Source of the DNA: CAVPJC01 sp963705155
Lineage (GTDB): Bacteria > Chloroflexota > Anaerolineae > Anaerolineales > UBA4823
DNA: 64,000 nucleotides
Direction of reading: 5' to 3'
Assembly (NCBI GenBank): GCA_963705155.1
Contig: CAVPJC010000014.1
Coordinates: 124,001 to 188,000 of the forward strand
The first letter of the stretch is position 1. Every line of letters starts with the position of its first letter. The translations under genes and the position numbers were made by a program. Below the pieces are notes generated by a model. The model was given only the letters and a program-made list of their open reading frames with translations. It was not told where the DNA came from and searched no databases. Below, piece by piece: positions 9,162 through 18,148 of this stretch.

Positions 9162-10274
9162 ATGATCAAGCGTTTGCTCATCCTGAATGGATTAGCAATC
9201 ATTGCAGCGGTGATCCACCATTCAACCCACTGGGTGTTAACCGGGATGTTTTGGTGGACAGACCGCTATCGACCTGTCACAATACCCAATTATGATCATC
9301 TTGGCGGGATATCTTATTACATAGTGCGGATTGTCGATCAATTTGGATATTCTGGTGTCGCAGCTTTTCTATTTGTTACCGGGATATTTATTGCAATCGC
9401 CACGGGACGGGATCAGAAAACGGTGAGTTGGAAGATTGTCTTCACCAGGATAAAGACCCTGGTTATACCCTACTTATTTTGGTCTGCTCTCATCATTCCA
9501 CTGAACATCATCCTGGGAGAAAGTTATTCAATTCCAAAGATTATCCACGTGATTTTGACTGGAGGTGCAACAGTCGCATACTATTATGTTCCCTTGTTGG
9601 TAGGGTACCTGTTATTATCTCCATTTATTGTACCCCTGGCGCGTAATTATTGGAAATTCCTGATCGTAGTTTCCGCATTATTTCAGTTACTTAACATCTT
9701 TGCACGGTATGTGTATTTATTAAAATTACAGGCTCCCGAAGTATTAAGCCCAATTCTCTCGCAATTTTTGGATTGGCAGATACCTGCCAATATTGTCTGG
9801 TTTGTGCTTGGAATGATTATCGGTTTTCATATTTCTGAAGCCCGTCAATGGCTTGCGAAATATAAATGGTTGGTACTGATGTGCCTGGGATTGGCTTTTA
9901 TCCTCGGCCCGGTGGAGTGGGAAATTCTCCGGCGCAATACCCAAAAAGAATGGATTGCTACACAGGTAACCTTTTTTGATCAAATCTTCACCTTGTTTCT
10001 CCTGCTCACTTATATCGCCTGGGATAATTTGGCGATACCCTGGGCAGTGAAATTAAGTAATATTGGCACGCAATCCTATGGTATCTACCTGACCCATATG
10101 CCTGTGTTGGATATCACCGCAAAAGCTACCTACCATTTCCTGCCTGCACTTTTGGCATATCCGCTTTTATTTCAACTTGTCCTGGTCGTTTTAGGTTTAG
10201 GGGCGCCACTGACACTGATGATGATTGTTAACCGGTCTCCAGCACAAAGGTTTTATAAATATATGTTTGGCTAA
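9162..10274 (+). CDS. AT3 family membrane acyltransferase, copy 2
   Basis: A 370-residue integral membrane protein of the acyltransferase-3 family, intact. KRLLILNGLAIIAAVIHHSTHW holds the conserved basic residue and His of the putative active site. MFWWTDRYRPV follows, shared with copy 3 at 17016. About ten transmembrane helices are visible, with the family-typical AFLFVTGIFIAIATG, IPYLFWSALI, QSYGIYLTHMPVLD and terminal SPAQRFYKYMFG. It starts three bases after the previous stop, so translation is probably coupled. A second acyltransferase in module A suggests two acceptor hydroxyls, or that one copy belongs to module B. Confidence 0.87.
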   Translation: MIKRLLILNGLAIIAAVIHHSTHWVLTGMFWWTDRYRPVTIPNYDHLGGISYYIVRIVDQFGYSGVAAFLFVTGIFIAIATGRDQKTVSWKIVFTRIKTLVIPYLFWSALIIPLNIILGESYSIPKIIHVILTGGATVAYYYVPLLVGYLLLSPFIVPLARNYWKFLIVVSALFQLLNIFARYVYLLKLQAPEVLSPILSQFLDWQIPANIVWFVLGMIIGFHISEARQWLAKYKWLVLMCLGLAFILGPVEWEILRRNTQKEWIATQVTFFDQIFTLFLLLTYIAWDNLAIPWAVKLSNIGTQSYGIYLTHMPVLDITAKATYHFLPALLAYPLLFQLVLVVLGLGAPLTLMMIVNRSPAQRFYKYMFG

Positions 10275-10313
10275 GCAATTAGGTAATCTGCCTGAATTTC
10301 AAGGAGAACAGCG

Positions 10314-11363
10314 ATGATCATTGTGATGAAAAAAGATGCGAACAAGGATGACATCCTTTATGTTATTGTCCGGGTGGAAAGCCTGGGATTAAAGACACAT
10401 ACATCAAAAGCAGATGAACAGACACTCATCAGTGTGCTGGGCGATTTGCGGGCACTGCCTATACATGCACTCACCGGTCTCCGAGGGGTTGATCGGGTTC
10501 TTGAAACCCGACATCCATACCGCCTGGCGAGTTTGGAATTTAAGGGTGAGCGGACAATTATTTCAATCGGCAATAGCCATATCGGAGGGGAAAATATCAT
10601 CATCATGGCCGGTCCATGCGCCGTCGAAACTCAGAGTCAACTGATGGAAACTGCCTGGCGAGTCCGGGAAGCAGGGGCTCATTTTTTGAGAGGCGGGGCA
10701 TTCAAGCCCCGCTCGTCCCCATACAGTTTCCAAGGCCTGGGTGAAGATGGGTTGAAGTTGCTTGCACAGGCGCGTAAAGAGACAGGACTTGGCATAATAA
10801 CCGAGGTGATGGCAACTGAACAAGTGCCTCTGGTCAGTCGATATTCAGATATACTTCAAGTTGGGGCAAGAAATATGCAAAACTATGCTTTGCTCCACGC
10901 AGTGGGTGAATCAAAAATCCCCGTTCGATTAAAACGCGGGATGATGTCAACCATGGAAGAACTCTTAATGAGCGCTGAGTATATCCTGGCTAATGGAAAT
11001 CAAAACGTTATCTTATGCGAACGCGGCATTCGCACATTCGAAACGTATACGCGCAATACCCTGGATATTAACGCCGTACCCATGTTAAAAGAACTGACCC
11101 ACCTGCCGATCATTGTCGATCCAAGCCACGCGACCGGTAAGACCAGCCTGGTGACGCCTGCCAGCAAGGCAGCGGTTGCAGCAGGCGCAGATGGTTTGTT
11201 AATTGAGGTGCATCCAGACCCGGATAATGCGCTATCGGATGGGTATCAATCCTTGACACCTAAACAGTTTGAAAAACTCATCAAAGAGATTTCTCTCATT
11301 GCTGATGCAGTTGGACGCCCTCTAGAAAAACCACTTCCTAATCCTGTTGGATTGTCCCAGTGA
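10314..11363 (+). CDS. aroF: DAHP synthase, locus-specific second copy
   Basis: 3-Deoxy-7-phosphoheptulonate synthase (349 residues) condenses PEP and erythrose 4-phosphate, the first shikimate step. Residues 1-80 form a ferredoxin-like regulatory domain (MIIVMKKDANKDDI). The TIM barrel follows with AGPCAVETQSQL, RGGAFKPRSSPYSFQG, LQVGARNMQNY, LKRGM, ILCERGIRTFE and VDPSHATGK. AGGAGA precedes ATG 10314. The housekeeping copy lies at 41258, so this one is redundant for metabolism. Its position directly before a chorismate lyase implies dedicated precursor supply for 4-hydroxybenzoate. Whether feedback inhibition is lost is not visible. Confidence 0.93.
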   Translation: MIIVMKKDANKDDILYVIVRVESLGLKTHTSKADEQTLISVLGDLRALPIHALTGLRGVDRVLETRHPYRLASLEFKGERTIISIGNSHIGGENIIIMAGPCAVETQSQLMETAWRVREAGAHFLRGGAFKPRSSPYSFQGLGEDGLKLLAQARKETGLGIITEVMATEQVPLVSRYSDILQVGARNMQNYALLHAVGESKIPVRLKRGMMSTMEELLMSAEYILANGNQNVILCERGIRTFETYTRNTLDINAVPMLKELTHLPIIVDPSHATGKTSLVTPASKAAVAAGADGLLIEVHPDPDNALSDGYQSLTPKQFEKLIKEISLIADAVGRPLEKPLPNPVGLSQ

Positions 11364-11410
11364 GGAAAGACCTGCATTTTCATATCCACAGCTAAGCGGA
11401 CCTAGCTCAA

Positions 11411-12043
11411 ATGAATGACGCGACAATAGCCAAAGAAAAACGTGACGATTTGACCAACGATACATTCGATCCCTTGAAAGATTTGATATTGGCACAAGGT
11501 ACCGAACAGGCTGCCTGGGTGGGGATTAATTTACGGACGCTCTCACCTTTCCAAAGAGCACTGTTGGTAATTGATGGTACAGTAACCAAGTTTATTGAAT
11601 CGTATATGATGGAACCTGTTGATGTGGTTCGATTGACGCAAGAGCTTCAGAGACTGCCAGAAGACCACGCCTGGTTGGAAGCGCCAATGGGTACTGAGGT
11701 GATAACTCGCCAGGTATTGCTGCGGGGTAGAAACAGCCTGACCGTCTATGCCTACGCGGCTTCTTTGTTGATACCTGATAGATTGCCAGAAGCTGTTAAA
11801 CAAAAACTGGAAGTGGATATCGGTGGTATTGGGAGAATTTTACTGAACAGTAGGATGGAAAGTTTCCGCGAAGTTCTCTGGTTTGGTCGGGAGCGAGTAA
11901 ATGCATTACCGGTAAACATACGGAATTTTTTTGGTGATGGGTTGATCAGCCGGACATATAGGATATTTTATAATGGCCGCCCTACAATTTTGATCAACGA
12001 GAAATTTCCGTCGGAAAATGATTGGGTCCCTGATCACCATTAA
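11411..12043 (+). CDS. Chorismate lyase, Rv2949c/UbiC-like (4-hydroxybenzoate forming)
   Basis: A 210-residue protein matching the DUF98/chorismate lyase pattern. LSPFQRALLVIDGTVTKFIE near residue 45, EVITRQVLLRG near 100, LPEAVKQKLEVDIGGIGRILL near 140, and RTYRIFYNGRPTILINEKFP at the end are the expected blocks. This family cleaves chorismate to 4-hydroxybenzoate and pyruvate; in mycobacteria Rv2949c supplies the phenolic starter of phenolic glycolipids. It follows a DAHP synthase by 47 bases and precedes aryl-activating enzymes, which fits that role. No prenyltransferase of ubiquinone synthesis is nearby. Family call is strong; activity is inferred. Confidence 0.8.
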   Translation: MNDATIAKEKRDDLTNDTFDPLKDLILAQGTEQAAWVGINLRTLSPFQRALLVIDGTVTKFIESYMMEPVDVVRLTQELQRLPEDHAWLEAPMGTEVITRQVLLRGRNSLTVYAYAASLLIPDRLPEAVKQKLEVDIGGIGRILLNSRMESFREVLWFGRERVNALPVNIRNFFGDGLISRTYRIFYNGRPTILINEKFPSENDWVPDHH

Positions 12044-12096
12044 TCGTTCAATCATAAAGTACGTCAATGCCCTTTCAGACAATTAAGGAGGTTCAA

Positions 12097-13560
12097 ATGG
12101 CCGGAAATGCAGAATTAACCAAAATGTTTATCAACGGTCAGTGGGTGGATGCTGACAGCGGCAAAACTTTCGATGATTTTAACCCGGCAACCCGTGAAAT
12201 ATTTGCAAAGATTGCCTTTGGCGGGGCTAGTGATGTCAAGAAAGCGATCAATTTTGCACAAGCCGCCCAGAAAGCCTGGTCGGCGATGCCGCATCCTCAA
12301 CGGGCTGGATATCTATTAAAAGCAGCAGATATACTCGAAAGTCACATACAAGAATACGCCAGCATACTCATAGATGAAGCCGGCGCCTGGTTTGGCAAAG
12401 CCATGTTCGAAGCCGGTTATTCGGCAGGATTAATCCGGGCCGCTGCAGGTTCTGTCTATAACTTGACCGGCGAAATAATGCCATCCGAGACTGGAAAGGT
12501 GAACATGCTCGTGCGCCAACCGCTTGGTGTGGTGGGCGTTATCTCACCATGGAATTTTCCGCTTCTTCTATCGCTGCGTGGGATTGTTTTTGCCTTGGCG
12601 GTTGGCAATACGGTTGTATTGAAGCCTTCTGAAGAATCTCCAGTAAGCGGCGGTTTGATGATTGCCAAGCTATTTGAAGAGGCTGGATTACCCGCTGGCG
12701 TGTTCAATGTTGTTACCGGGCCGCGGGATGCTGCTGAAGAAATGGGGGATGAGCTTATTTCTAATCCAAAAGTTAAGGCAATCAGCTTTACGGGATCCTC
12801 TGCAACCGGACGGCATCTAGCCGAAAAAGCCGGTCGTTATTTGAAAAAGATTTTTCTGGAGTTGGGAGGTAAAAATCCACTGATCATCCTGGCGGACGCC
12901 GATATGGAGCGCGCGGTTAATGCTGCTACCTTCGGTCGCTTTTTGCACCAGGGGCAAATTTGTATGTCTGTCGAGAAAATCATTGTTGAAGCCTCCGTCT
13001 GTGATGAGTTCACACAGCGGTTCCTGGCGAAAGTCAAGACCTTGCATGCCGGCAATCCACATGAGCCAGCCAATATTATCGGTCCGGTGATTAACCAACG
13101 GCAGTTGGAAAAAATTCATAGCCACGTGATCGATGCCCAAGAGAAGGGGGCAACAGTTCTGGTCGGAGGCAACTATGAAGGTCTGTTCTATTCACCCACC
13201 GTATTAACGAACGTCACCCCGGATATGGCTGTTTACCAGGAAGAAACTTTTGGCCCGGTTGTACCCATCATTGTGGTTCAAGATGTTGAAGACGCCATCC
13301 GGGTGGCCAACGATACTATCTACGGTCTATCAGCTGGAGTAATCACACAAGACGAAGAAAAAGGTTTGTATGTCGCCAGTCAGCTTGAATCTGGAATGGT
13401 GCATGTGAACGATGCGCCAGTGTATGACGAGCCCCATATGCCTTTTGGTGGCGTCAAAGCGAGTGGTATTGGAAGGCACGGCGGTAAGGCTTCTATCGAG
13501 GCGTTCACCGAACTGCGATGGATTTCTTTGGAGCGCGGGGGCAGACAGTATCCTTTCTAG
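12097..13560 (+). CDS. NAD(P)-dependent aldehyde dehydrogenase, benzaldehyde/vanillin-type
   Basis: A 487-residue aldehyde dehydrogenase. AAGGAGG sits just before ATG 12097, so that start is preferred over the in-frame ATG at 12067. Diagnostic blocks are PWNFPLLLSLR, FTGSSATGR (cofactor loop), LELGGKNPLI (catalytic Glu), GQICMSVEK (catalytic Cys) and ETFGPVVPI. The C-terminus MPFGGVKASGIGRHGG ... ERGGRQYPF is typical of the branch acting on aromatic aldehydes. It may oxidise an aryl aldehyde to the acid used by the PaaK-type ligase, or remove a stray aldehyde. Its exact step is unclear because the chorismate lyase already gives an acid. Confidence 0.85.
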   Translation: MAGNAELTKMFINGQWVDADSGKTFDDFNPATREIFAKIAFGGASDVKKAINFAQAAQKAWSAMPHPQRAGYLLKAADILESHIQEYASILIDEAGAWFGKAMFEAGYSAGLIRAAAGSVYNLTGEIMPSETGKVNMLVRQPLGVVGVISPWNFPLLLSLRGIVFALAVGNTVVLKPSEESPVSGGLMIAKLFEEAGLPAGVFNVVTGPRDAAEEMGDELISNPKVKAISFTGSSATGRHLAEKAGRYLKKIFLELGGKNPLIILADADMERAVNAATFGRFLHQGQICMSVEKIIVEASVCDEFTQRFLAKVKTLHAGNPHEPANIIGPVINQRQLEKIHSHVIDAQEKGATVLVGGNYEGLFYSPTVLTNVTPDMAVYQEETFGPVVPIIVVQDVEDAIRVANDTIYGLSAGVITQDEEKGLYVASQLESGMVHVNDAPVYDEPHMPFGGVKASGIGRHGGKASIEAFTELRWISLERGGRQYPF

Positions 13561-13650
13561 GAAAATCATTTGTGGATCTTCGAGACCACCTCACAGCATT
13601 CGCCGTGTTTTCTATGCGAATTTTTTGATCTTACAACCAGGAGATTTTAA

Positions 13651-14949
13651 ATGGAAACAAACTTTTTAGATCCATTCATTGAGAACTCTTGAAAGAGAGG
13701 CTTTGACCCAGATACAACTTAAAAAATTCCAGATGATGTTGAGCCATGTTCTGGATAAGAGTTCATTCTACCGTAAAAAATTTCTTGACGCTGGCTTTCG
13801 CAGGGCAGAAGATGTACGTACTGTTGATGATTATCGCCGGTTGCCATTTACAACAAAGGCAGAGATATCGATTGACCAGGCGTCTCATCCCCCTTATGGA
13901 ACGAACCTGACTTATCCGATGGAACAGTACATCCGTATTCATCAGACCTCAGGTACCACTGGTGAGCCGCTGCGATGTCTTGACACCGAGGAAAGCTGGA
14001 ACTGGTGGGCTCGCTGCTGGGCGAATGTATATCGCGCTGCTGGCGTTACCTCTCTCGACCGAATCTTTCTTGCTTTCTCTTTCGGACCATTCATTGGATT
14101 TTGGAGCGCTCACGAGGGAGCTCGTCTGATTAAAGCATTAGCTGTGCCAGGCGGTGGGATGTCATCTTATCAACGGGTGAAAGCGATTCTGGTAAACGAT
14201 ATCTCCGTATTGGTTTGCACGCCTACCTATGCACTGCATCTGGCAGAAGTAGCGGAGCAAGAAGGTTTGGATATCAAAGGATCGAATGTTCGCATCACCA
14301 TTCATGCTGGTGAACCTGGTGCAAGTATCCCGGCGACGAAAGAACGAATTGAGACCCTTTGGGGAGCGCGTTGTTATGACCACGCCGGCGCAACCGAAGT
14401 GGGCGCGTGGGGGTTCGAATGCCAGGCGCAATCGGGATTGCATGTTAATGAAGGTGAGTTTATTTTTGAAATCATCGATCCTGTAACTGGAGAACAAGCC
14501 ACCGAGGAGAACTCGTCATTACCAATCTGGGCAGGATTGGAATGCCGATCATTCGTTACCGGACTGGTGATAAAGTAAAACTTTCATCCGAGCGTTGTGA
14601 GTGTGGAAGAACCTACCGGATGTTAGACGGCGGGATCATTGGGCGTGTGGATGATGTATTGATCATTCGCGGTGTTAATGTTTTCCCAAGTGCCATCGAA
14701 GGTTTTGTGCGCCAGTTCCCAGAGGTCAGTGAGTTTGCTGTTGATATTTTCCGGCGGGAACAGCTGGATGAGATGGAAATCCGTCTGGAGGTTCATGGTG
14801 GAGAACCCGAAGAGGTGGCAAAAGCCGTGGCGAAGGAGATTCGAAATGGCCTCGGTATGCGCATCGCGGTCAGGCCAGTACCTTATGGCACTTTGCCGCG
14901 TTTTGACCTAAAAGCACGCCGGATAAACGATCACCGCTATAAAAAGTAA
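13651..14949 (+). CDS. PaaK-type aryl-CoA ligase (two frameshifts)
   Basis: An AMP-forming ligase of the phenylacetate-CoA ligase family, about 430 residues. ATG 13651 follows AGGAGA. The first frame ends after NFLDPFIENS; dropping one A at 13684-13685 gives FLDPFIETLEREAL. A second lesion at 14506-14507 (a missing G) separates the body from the C-terminal domain; repair gives EEGELVITNLGRIGMPIIRYRTGD. Motifs include HQTSGTTGEPLR, HAGEPGAS, DHAGATEVGAW, CECGRTYRML and the lid GVNVFPSAIE. The likely substrate is the aryl acid from the preceding genes, with CoA or the adjacent ACP as acceptor. Lesions look like sequencing errors. Confidence 0.83.
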
Positions 14950-14981
14950 TCGCTTTTTGGAGGTTGTTCCTGGAGAACACG

Positions 14982-15230
14982 ATGAACATTGAATTAACAG
15001 TTGAGAAGTATATTTTGACCGAATTACACCTGGGAAAAAGGACAAAGATCGGACTCGATGAGTCTCTCGTTGGCTCAGGAATTCTGGATTCGCTGACCTT
15101 ACTGCAATTGATTGCCTTCCTGGAAGAGCAATACCAGGTAAAGTTTGAAGATCAAGACATTAATCCTGAATATTTTCGATCAATCAACGCGATTAAAACG
15201 TTCATCGAGCAAAAATTACGGAAATCCTGA
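14982..15230 (+). CDS. Acyl carrier protein (module B)
   Basis: An 82-residue carrier protein starting at ATG 14982 behind GGAGAA. The phosphopantetheine Ser lies in GSGILDSLTLLQL near residue 40, and the C-terminal helix region reads NPEYFRSINAIKTFIEQ. It resembles the module A carrier (shared SxGILDSL and NFKSIN-type segments), suggesting related carriers with different cargo. Position between a PaaK-type ligase and a FAAL-like ligase suggests it receives a 4-hydroxybenzoyl or fatty acyl adenylate. Confidence 0.87.
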   Translation: MNIELTVEKYILTELHLGKRTKIGLDESLVGSGILDSLTLLQLIAFLEEQYQVKFEDQDINPEYFRSINAIKTFIEQKLRKS

Positions 15231-15249
15231 ATTTATTTTGGGAGTATCT

Positions 15250-16998
15250 ATGATTTTGGCACACATAAACCAGACACTACAAGCCAAGATATTCGAACGC
15301 CTTGAAAAGGATCCCACCCGAAAAACAATTATGTTTTATAACGCAAATCGGGGATCGAACTGGTATAGTTTTGAGGGTTTGTACCAGTCTGCGAGTGGTT
15401 ACGCACAACTTTTGTTGGATTCTGGGCTGGGCAAGGGAGGTGTATGTATCATTGTGCTTCCCAGCGGCGAACTCTCTGCAATGTTGTTAACTGCCACTCT
15501 GTTATTGGGAGGAGTGCCCTTACTTGTTGCACCTCCTTCACTACAGGCAGAGGGTGCTTTTTCCAGCCTATTAAATATCATCGAGAGAATCATTGGGAAA
15601 ACCAGGCCTGATATCGTTGTTCTGCCTGATTCAATGGCGGAAATGCGAAAAGGCATTCGCAGCATCAAAGGAAAACCGCGTCGTATTTTTACAGAAGGCG
15701 AGGTGACACCCATTTATGGGGCAAAAATCCCGATCACAGTGCCTGGAGAAGATGATATTGCCGCTATGCAATTGACATCAGGAACGACAGGGTTTCCACG
15801 AGTATGTGTCTGGAAACAGAGAAATGTAATCGCAGCATTAGATGGGATGTCTGCTGCGATGGATATTTCGGAGTATGACACCTGTCTGAATTGGACACCC
15901 TTATATCACGATATGGGTCTGGTAAATAATTTCTTCACAAGCGTTACCAGGGGTGTGCCATTAGTAATGTTGAACCCAAATGAGTTCGTCAAAGATCCCT
16001 CCCTCTGGCTGCGAAGTCTGTCTGAAACTGGTGCAACGGTAACCTGGTCACCGAATTTTGGTTTTGCAATTACTGCCCAGCGTGTTAAGGACAGAGACCT
16101 TGAAGGCGTACGATTAGACCAGGTTCGTGGTTTCTGGAATGCGGCAGAGAAAATCCACTATGAAACAATGAAGGCTTTTCACAAGAGATTTGAGGCTTAC
16201 GGTGTTCGTTACGAAGCTCTCAAGACAAATTTTGGTTGTGCTGAGAATATCGGTGGAGCAACATTTAGCGATCCAAAGGGAGCCTTTTTGGTGGAACACC
16301 TGGATCGTAAATCATTCCTCGAGTCTGGCGTTGCCAATCCGGTGGAAAACTCGAGCGGGGAAGGGGAAGTAGTTTCAATCGTCGGCGCAGGAAAGCCGCA
16401 CCCTGGTATTCGTATCAGCATCCTGTCCAAAAAAGGTAAACAACTTCCGGATGGATGCATAGGTGAACTTGCTTTGGATACACCTTCGCGTATGCAAGGC
16501 TATCTGAATGATGCACGGGCAACCCGCCGGGCGTTATTTGGAAAATACTTGCGCACCGGAGATATGGGTTACATGCGTGGTGACCAGTTCTTTTGGGTTG
16601 GGCGTGTCAAAGAACGGATCACTGTGCGAGGTGTAAAGCTTGACCCTAGTGACTTTGAAAGGATTTTGCTGCAGATTCCCGGGCTGCGGCACGGTAATTT
16701 TGCAGCCTTTGGTGTCGACGATGAGAAACTGGGGACTCAGCGTATTGTTCTTGTTTCGGAAGTACGCAATTCAAACGAGAGAAACCCGGATGAAATTTCA
16801 TCGGACATCCGTAACCGGGTGTTTCTACAATTGGGGGTCAATATCAATGATGTGGTCCTGGTTAACCCAGACACACTTACCAAAACATCAAGTGGAAAGA
16901 GACGACACCGCTTCTTCCGTAAGTTATATCTGGAAGGCAACCTGGAGGAATTCAGGTGGCTCCCCGCCAGCGTGAAAGACACACATTCAGGCAGCTAG
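15250..16998 (+). CDS. Fatty-acyl-AMP-ligase-like adenylating enzyme
   Basis: A 582-residue AMP-forming ligase. ATG 15250 with GGGAG upstream is chosen; the open frame extends back to 15145 inside the ACP gene. The adenylate loop is MQLTSGTTGFPR. LNWTPLYHDMGLVNNFF matches the W-PLYHDMGL block typical of fatty acyl-AMP ligases, which load ACPs directly instead of CoA. Also visible are TWSPNFGFAITAQRV, YLRTGDMGYM, GRVKERITVRG and TKTSSGKRRHRF with the catalytic Lys. The adjacent ACP is the probable acceptor. Substrate could be a fatty or an aryl acid. I cannot confirm the FAAL-specific insertion by eye. Confidence 0.82.
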   Translation: MILAHINQTLQAKIFERLEKDPTRKTIMFYNANRGSNWYSFEGLYQSASGYAQLLLDSGLGKGGVCIIVLPSGELSAMLLTATLLLGGVPLLVAPPSLQAEGAFSSLLNIIERIIGKTRPDIVVLPDSMAEMRKGIRSIKGKPRRIFTEGEVTPIYGAKIPITVPGEDDIAAMQLTSGTTGFPRVCVWKQRNVIAALDGMSAAMDISEYDTCLNWTPLYHDMGLVNNFFTSVTRGVPLVMLNPNEFVKDPSLWLRSLSETGATVTWSPNFGFAITAQRVKDRDLEGVRLDQVRGFWNAAEKIHYETMKAFHKRFEAYGVRYEALKTNFGCAENIGGATFSDPKGAFLVEHLDRKSFLESGVANPVENSSGEGEVVSIVGAGKPHPGIRISILSKKGKQLPDGCIGELALDTPSRMQGYLNDARATRRALFGKYLRTGDMGYMRGDQFFWVGRVKERITVRGVKLDPSDFERILLQIPGLRHGNFAAFGVDDEKLGTQRIVLVSEVRNSNERNPDEISSDIRNRVFLQLGVNINDVVLVNPDTLTKTSSGKRRHRFFRKLYLEGNLEEFRWLPASVKDTHSGS

Positions 16999-17015
16999 GA
17001 AAATGACTTAATTCT

Positions 17016-18125
17016 ATGGCGAAACGGTTATTAATCCTGAATGGACTGGCGACGTTCGGTGTGGTTTTAAATCACGCCGCAAGCTGGGGTTTTATTGCAA
17101 TGTTTTGGTGGACCGACCGTTATCGGGCTGTCAGTGTACCTAATTTTGACCAAATTGGGAGCGCGTCCTATTATGCTATGCGGTTCATCGAACAGTTAAT
17201 CGCGTTTAGCGTACCGGCTTTCTTGTTTGTTTCCGGTTTTTTCGTGGCATTTGTTATCGGAAAAGAGAACTTGCTTTCCGGCTTTAAAATTGCAGGCAAG
17301 AGGATCGGAACCCTGATCGTTCCTTATCTAATTTGGTCGGGGGTTATGTTCGGTTTCTCATACATTTTGGGTGCCAAATATTCGATCTTCCGATATATCA
17401 AAATGCTGCTTGTCGGAGGTGCAGCAGATCCATACTACTACATCCCCCTGATCATCCAACTGTTCGCTCTCGCACCATTGTTTGTTTTAATCGCAAGAAA
17501 CCATTGGAAAGCATTACTTGCTTGTGGGATCGTGACACAATTCATTGTGCAAGGGATCCGTTACCCAATGATACTCGGGATGGACTCACCCCTATTAGTT
17601 TGGTTGATAAAACTGACACCCGGGTGGTTCTTTCCAACCAAAGTTATGTGGTTCATCCTGGGCATTGTGGTCAGTTTACATCTGGTGGCATTTAAGGAGT
17701 GGATTTTTAAACTTCGATACGGCCTCCTTATAGGTTTGGTGGTTTTTCTGCTAGCGACTATGATCGAATGGGAAGTTTTGCTCCGAGCCTCGAATTCGGA
17801 CTGGATCCCATATTTTGATACTGTGTTGGATAGTGTCTATGCATTCTTCTTCATAACCACGTTTATCAACTTTAATCAGGTCGAATTACCAAAATCTCAG
17901 TGGTTAGCGGATCTGGGCGGGAAATCTTACGGGGTTTACCTGGTGCACACGATTGTCCTGATCGTATCAGCACGCTTGATATTCCACGTGGCGCCTTTTA
18001 TTCTCGCATATCAAATTATTTTTCAGCCCATATTAATTGCCTTAGGTCTTGGCTCTCCGCTAATCTTGATGATGTTGGTCAAAAAGTCGCCGGCGCGGAT
18101 GTTTTATAGAACGCTCTTCGGCTAA
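17016..18125 (+). CDS. AT3 family membrane acyltransferase, copy 3
   Basis: A 369-residue multi-pass acyltransferase, intact. Its N-terminus KRLLILNGLATFGVVLNHAASWG, with conserved His, is close to copy 2 at 9162, and MFWWTDRYRAVSVPN is nearly identical between them. AFLFVSGFFVAFVIG, VPYLIWSGVMF, KSYGVYLVHTIVL and SPARMFYRTLFG complete the family pattern. It closes module B and probably transfers the ACP-bound acyl or aryl group to a sugar hydroxyl on the outer face or on a lipid-linked unit. Good sequence agreement with copy 1 was used to repair that gene. Confidence 0.87.
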   Translation: MAKRLLILNGLATFGVVLNHAASWGFIAMFWWTDRYRAVSVPNFDQIGSASYYAMRFIEQLIAFSVPAFLFVSGFFVAFVIGKENLLSGFKIAGKRIGTLIVPYLIWSGVMFGFSYILGAKYSIFRYIKMLLVGGAADPYYYIPLIIQLFALAPLFVLIARNHWKALLACGIVTQFIVQGIRYPMILGMDSPLLVWLIKLTPGWFFPTKVMWFILGIVVSLHLVAFKEWIFKLRYGLLIGLVVFLLATMIEWEVLLRASNSDWIPYFDTVLDSVYAFFFITTFINFNQVELPKSQWLADLGGKSYGVYLVHTIVLIVSARLIFHVAPFILAYQIIFQPILIALGLGSPLILMMLVKKSPARMFYRTLFG

Positions 18126-18148
18126 AGCCACAGAAGGATCGAACGATT

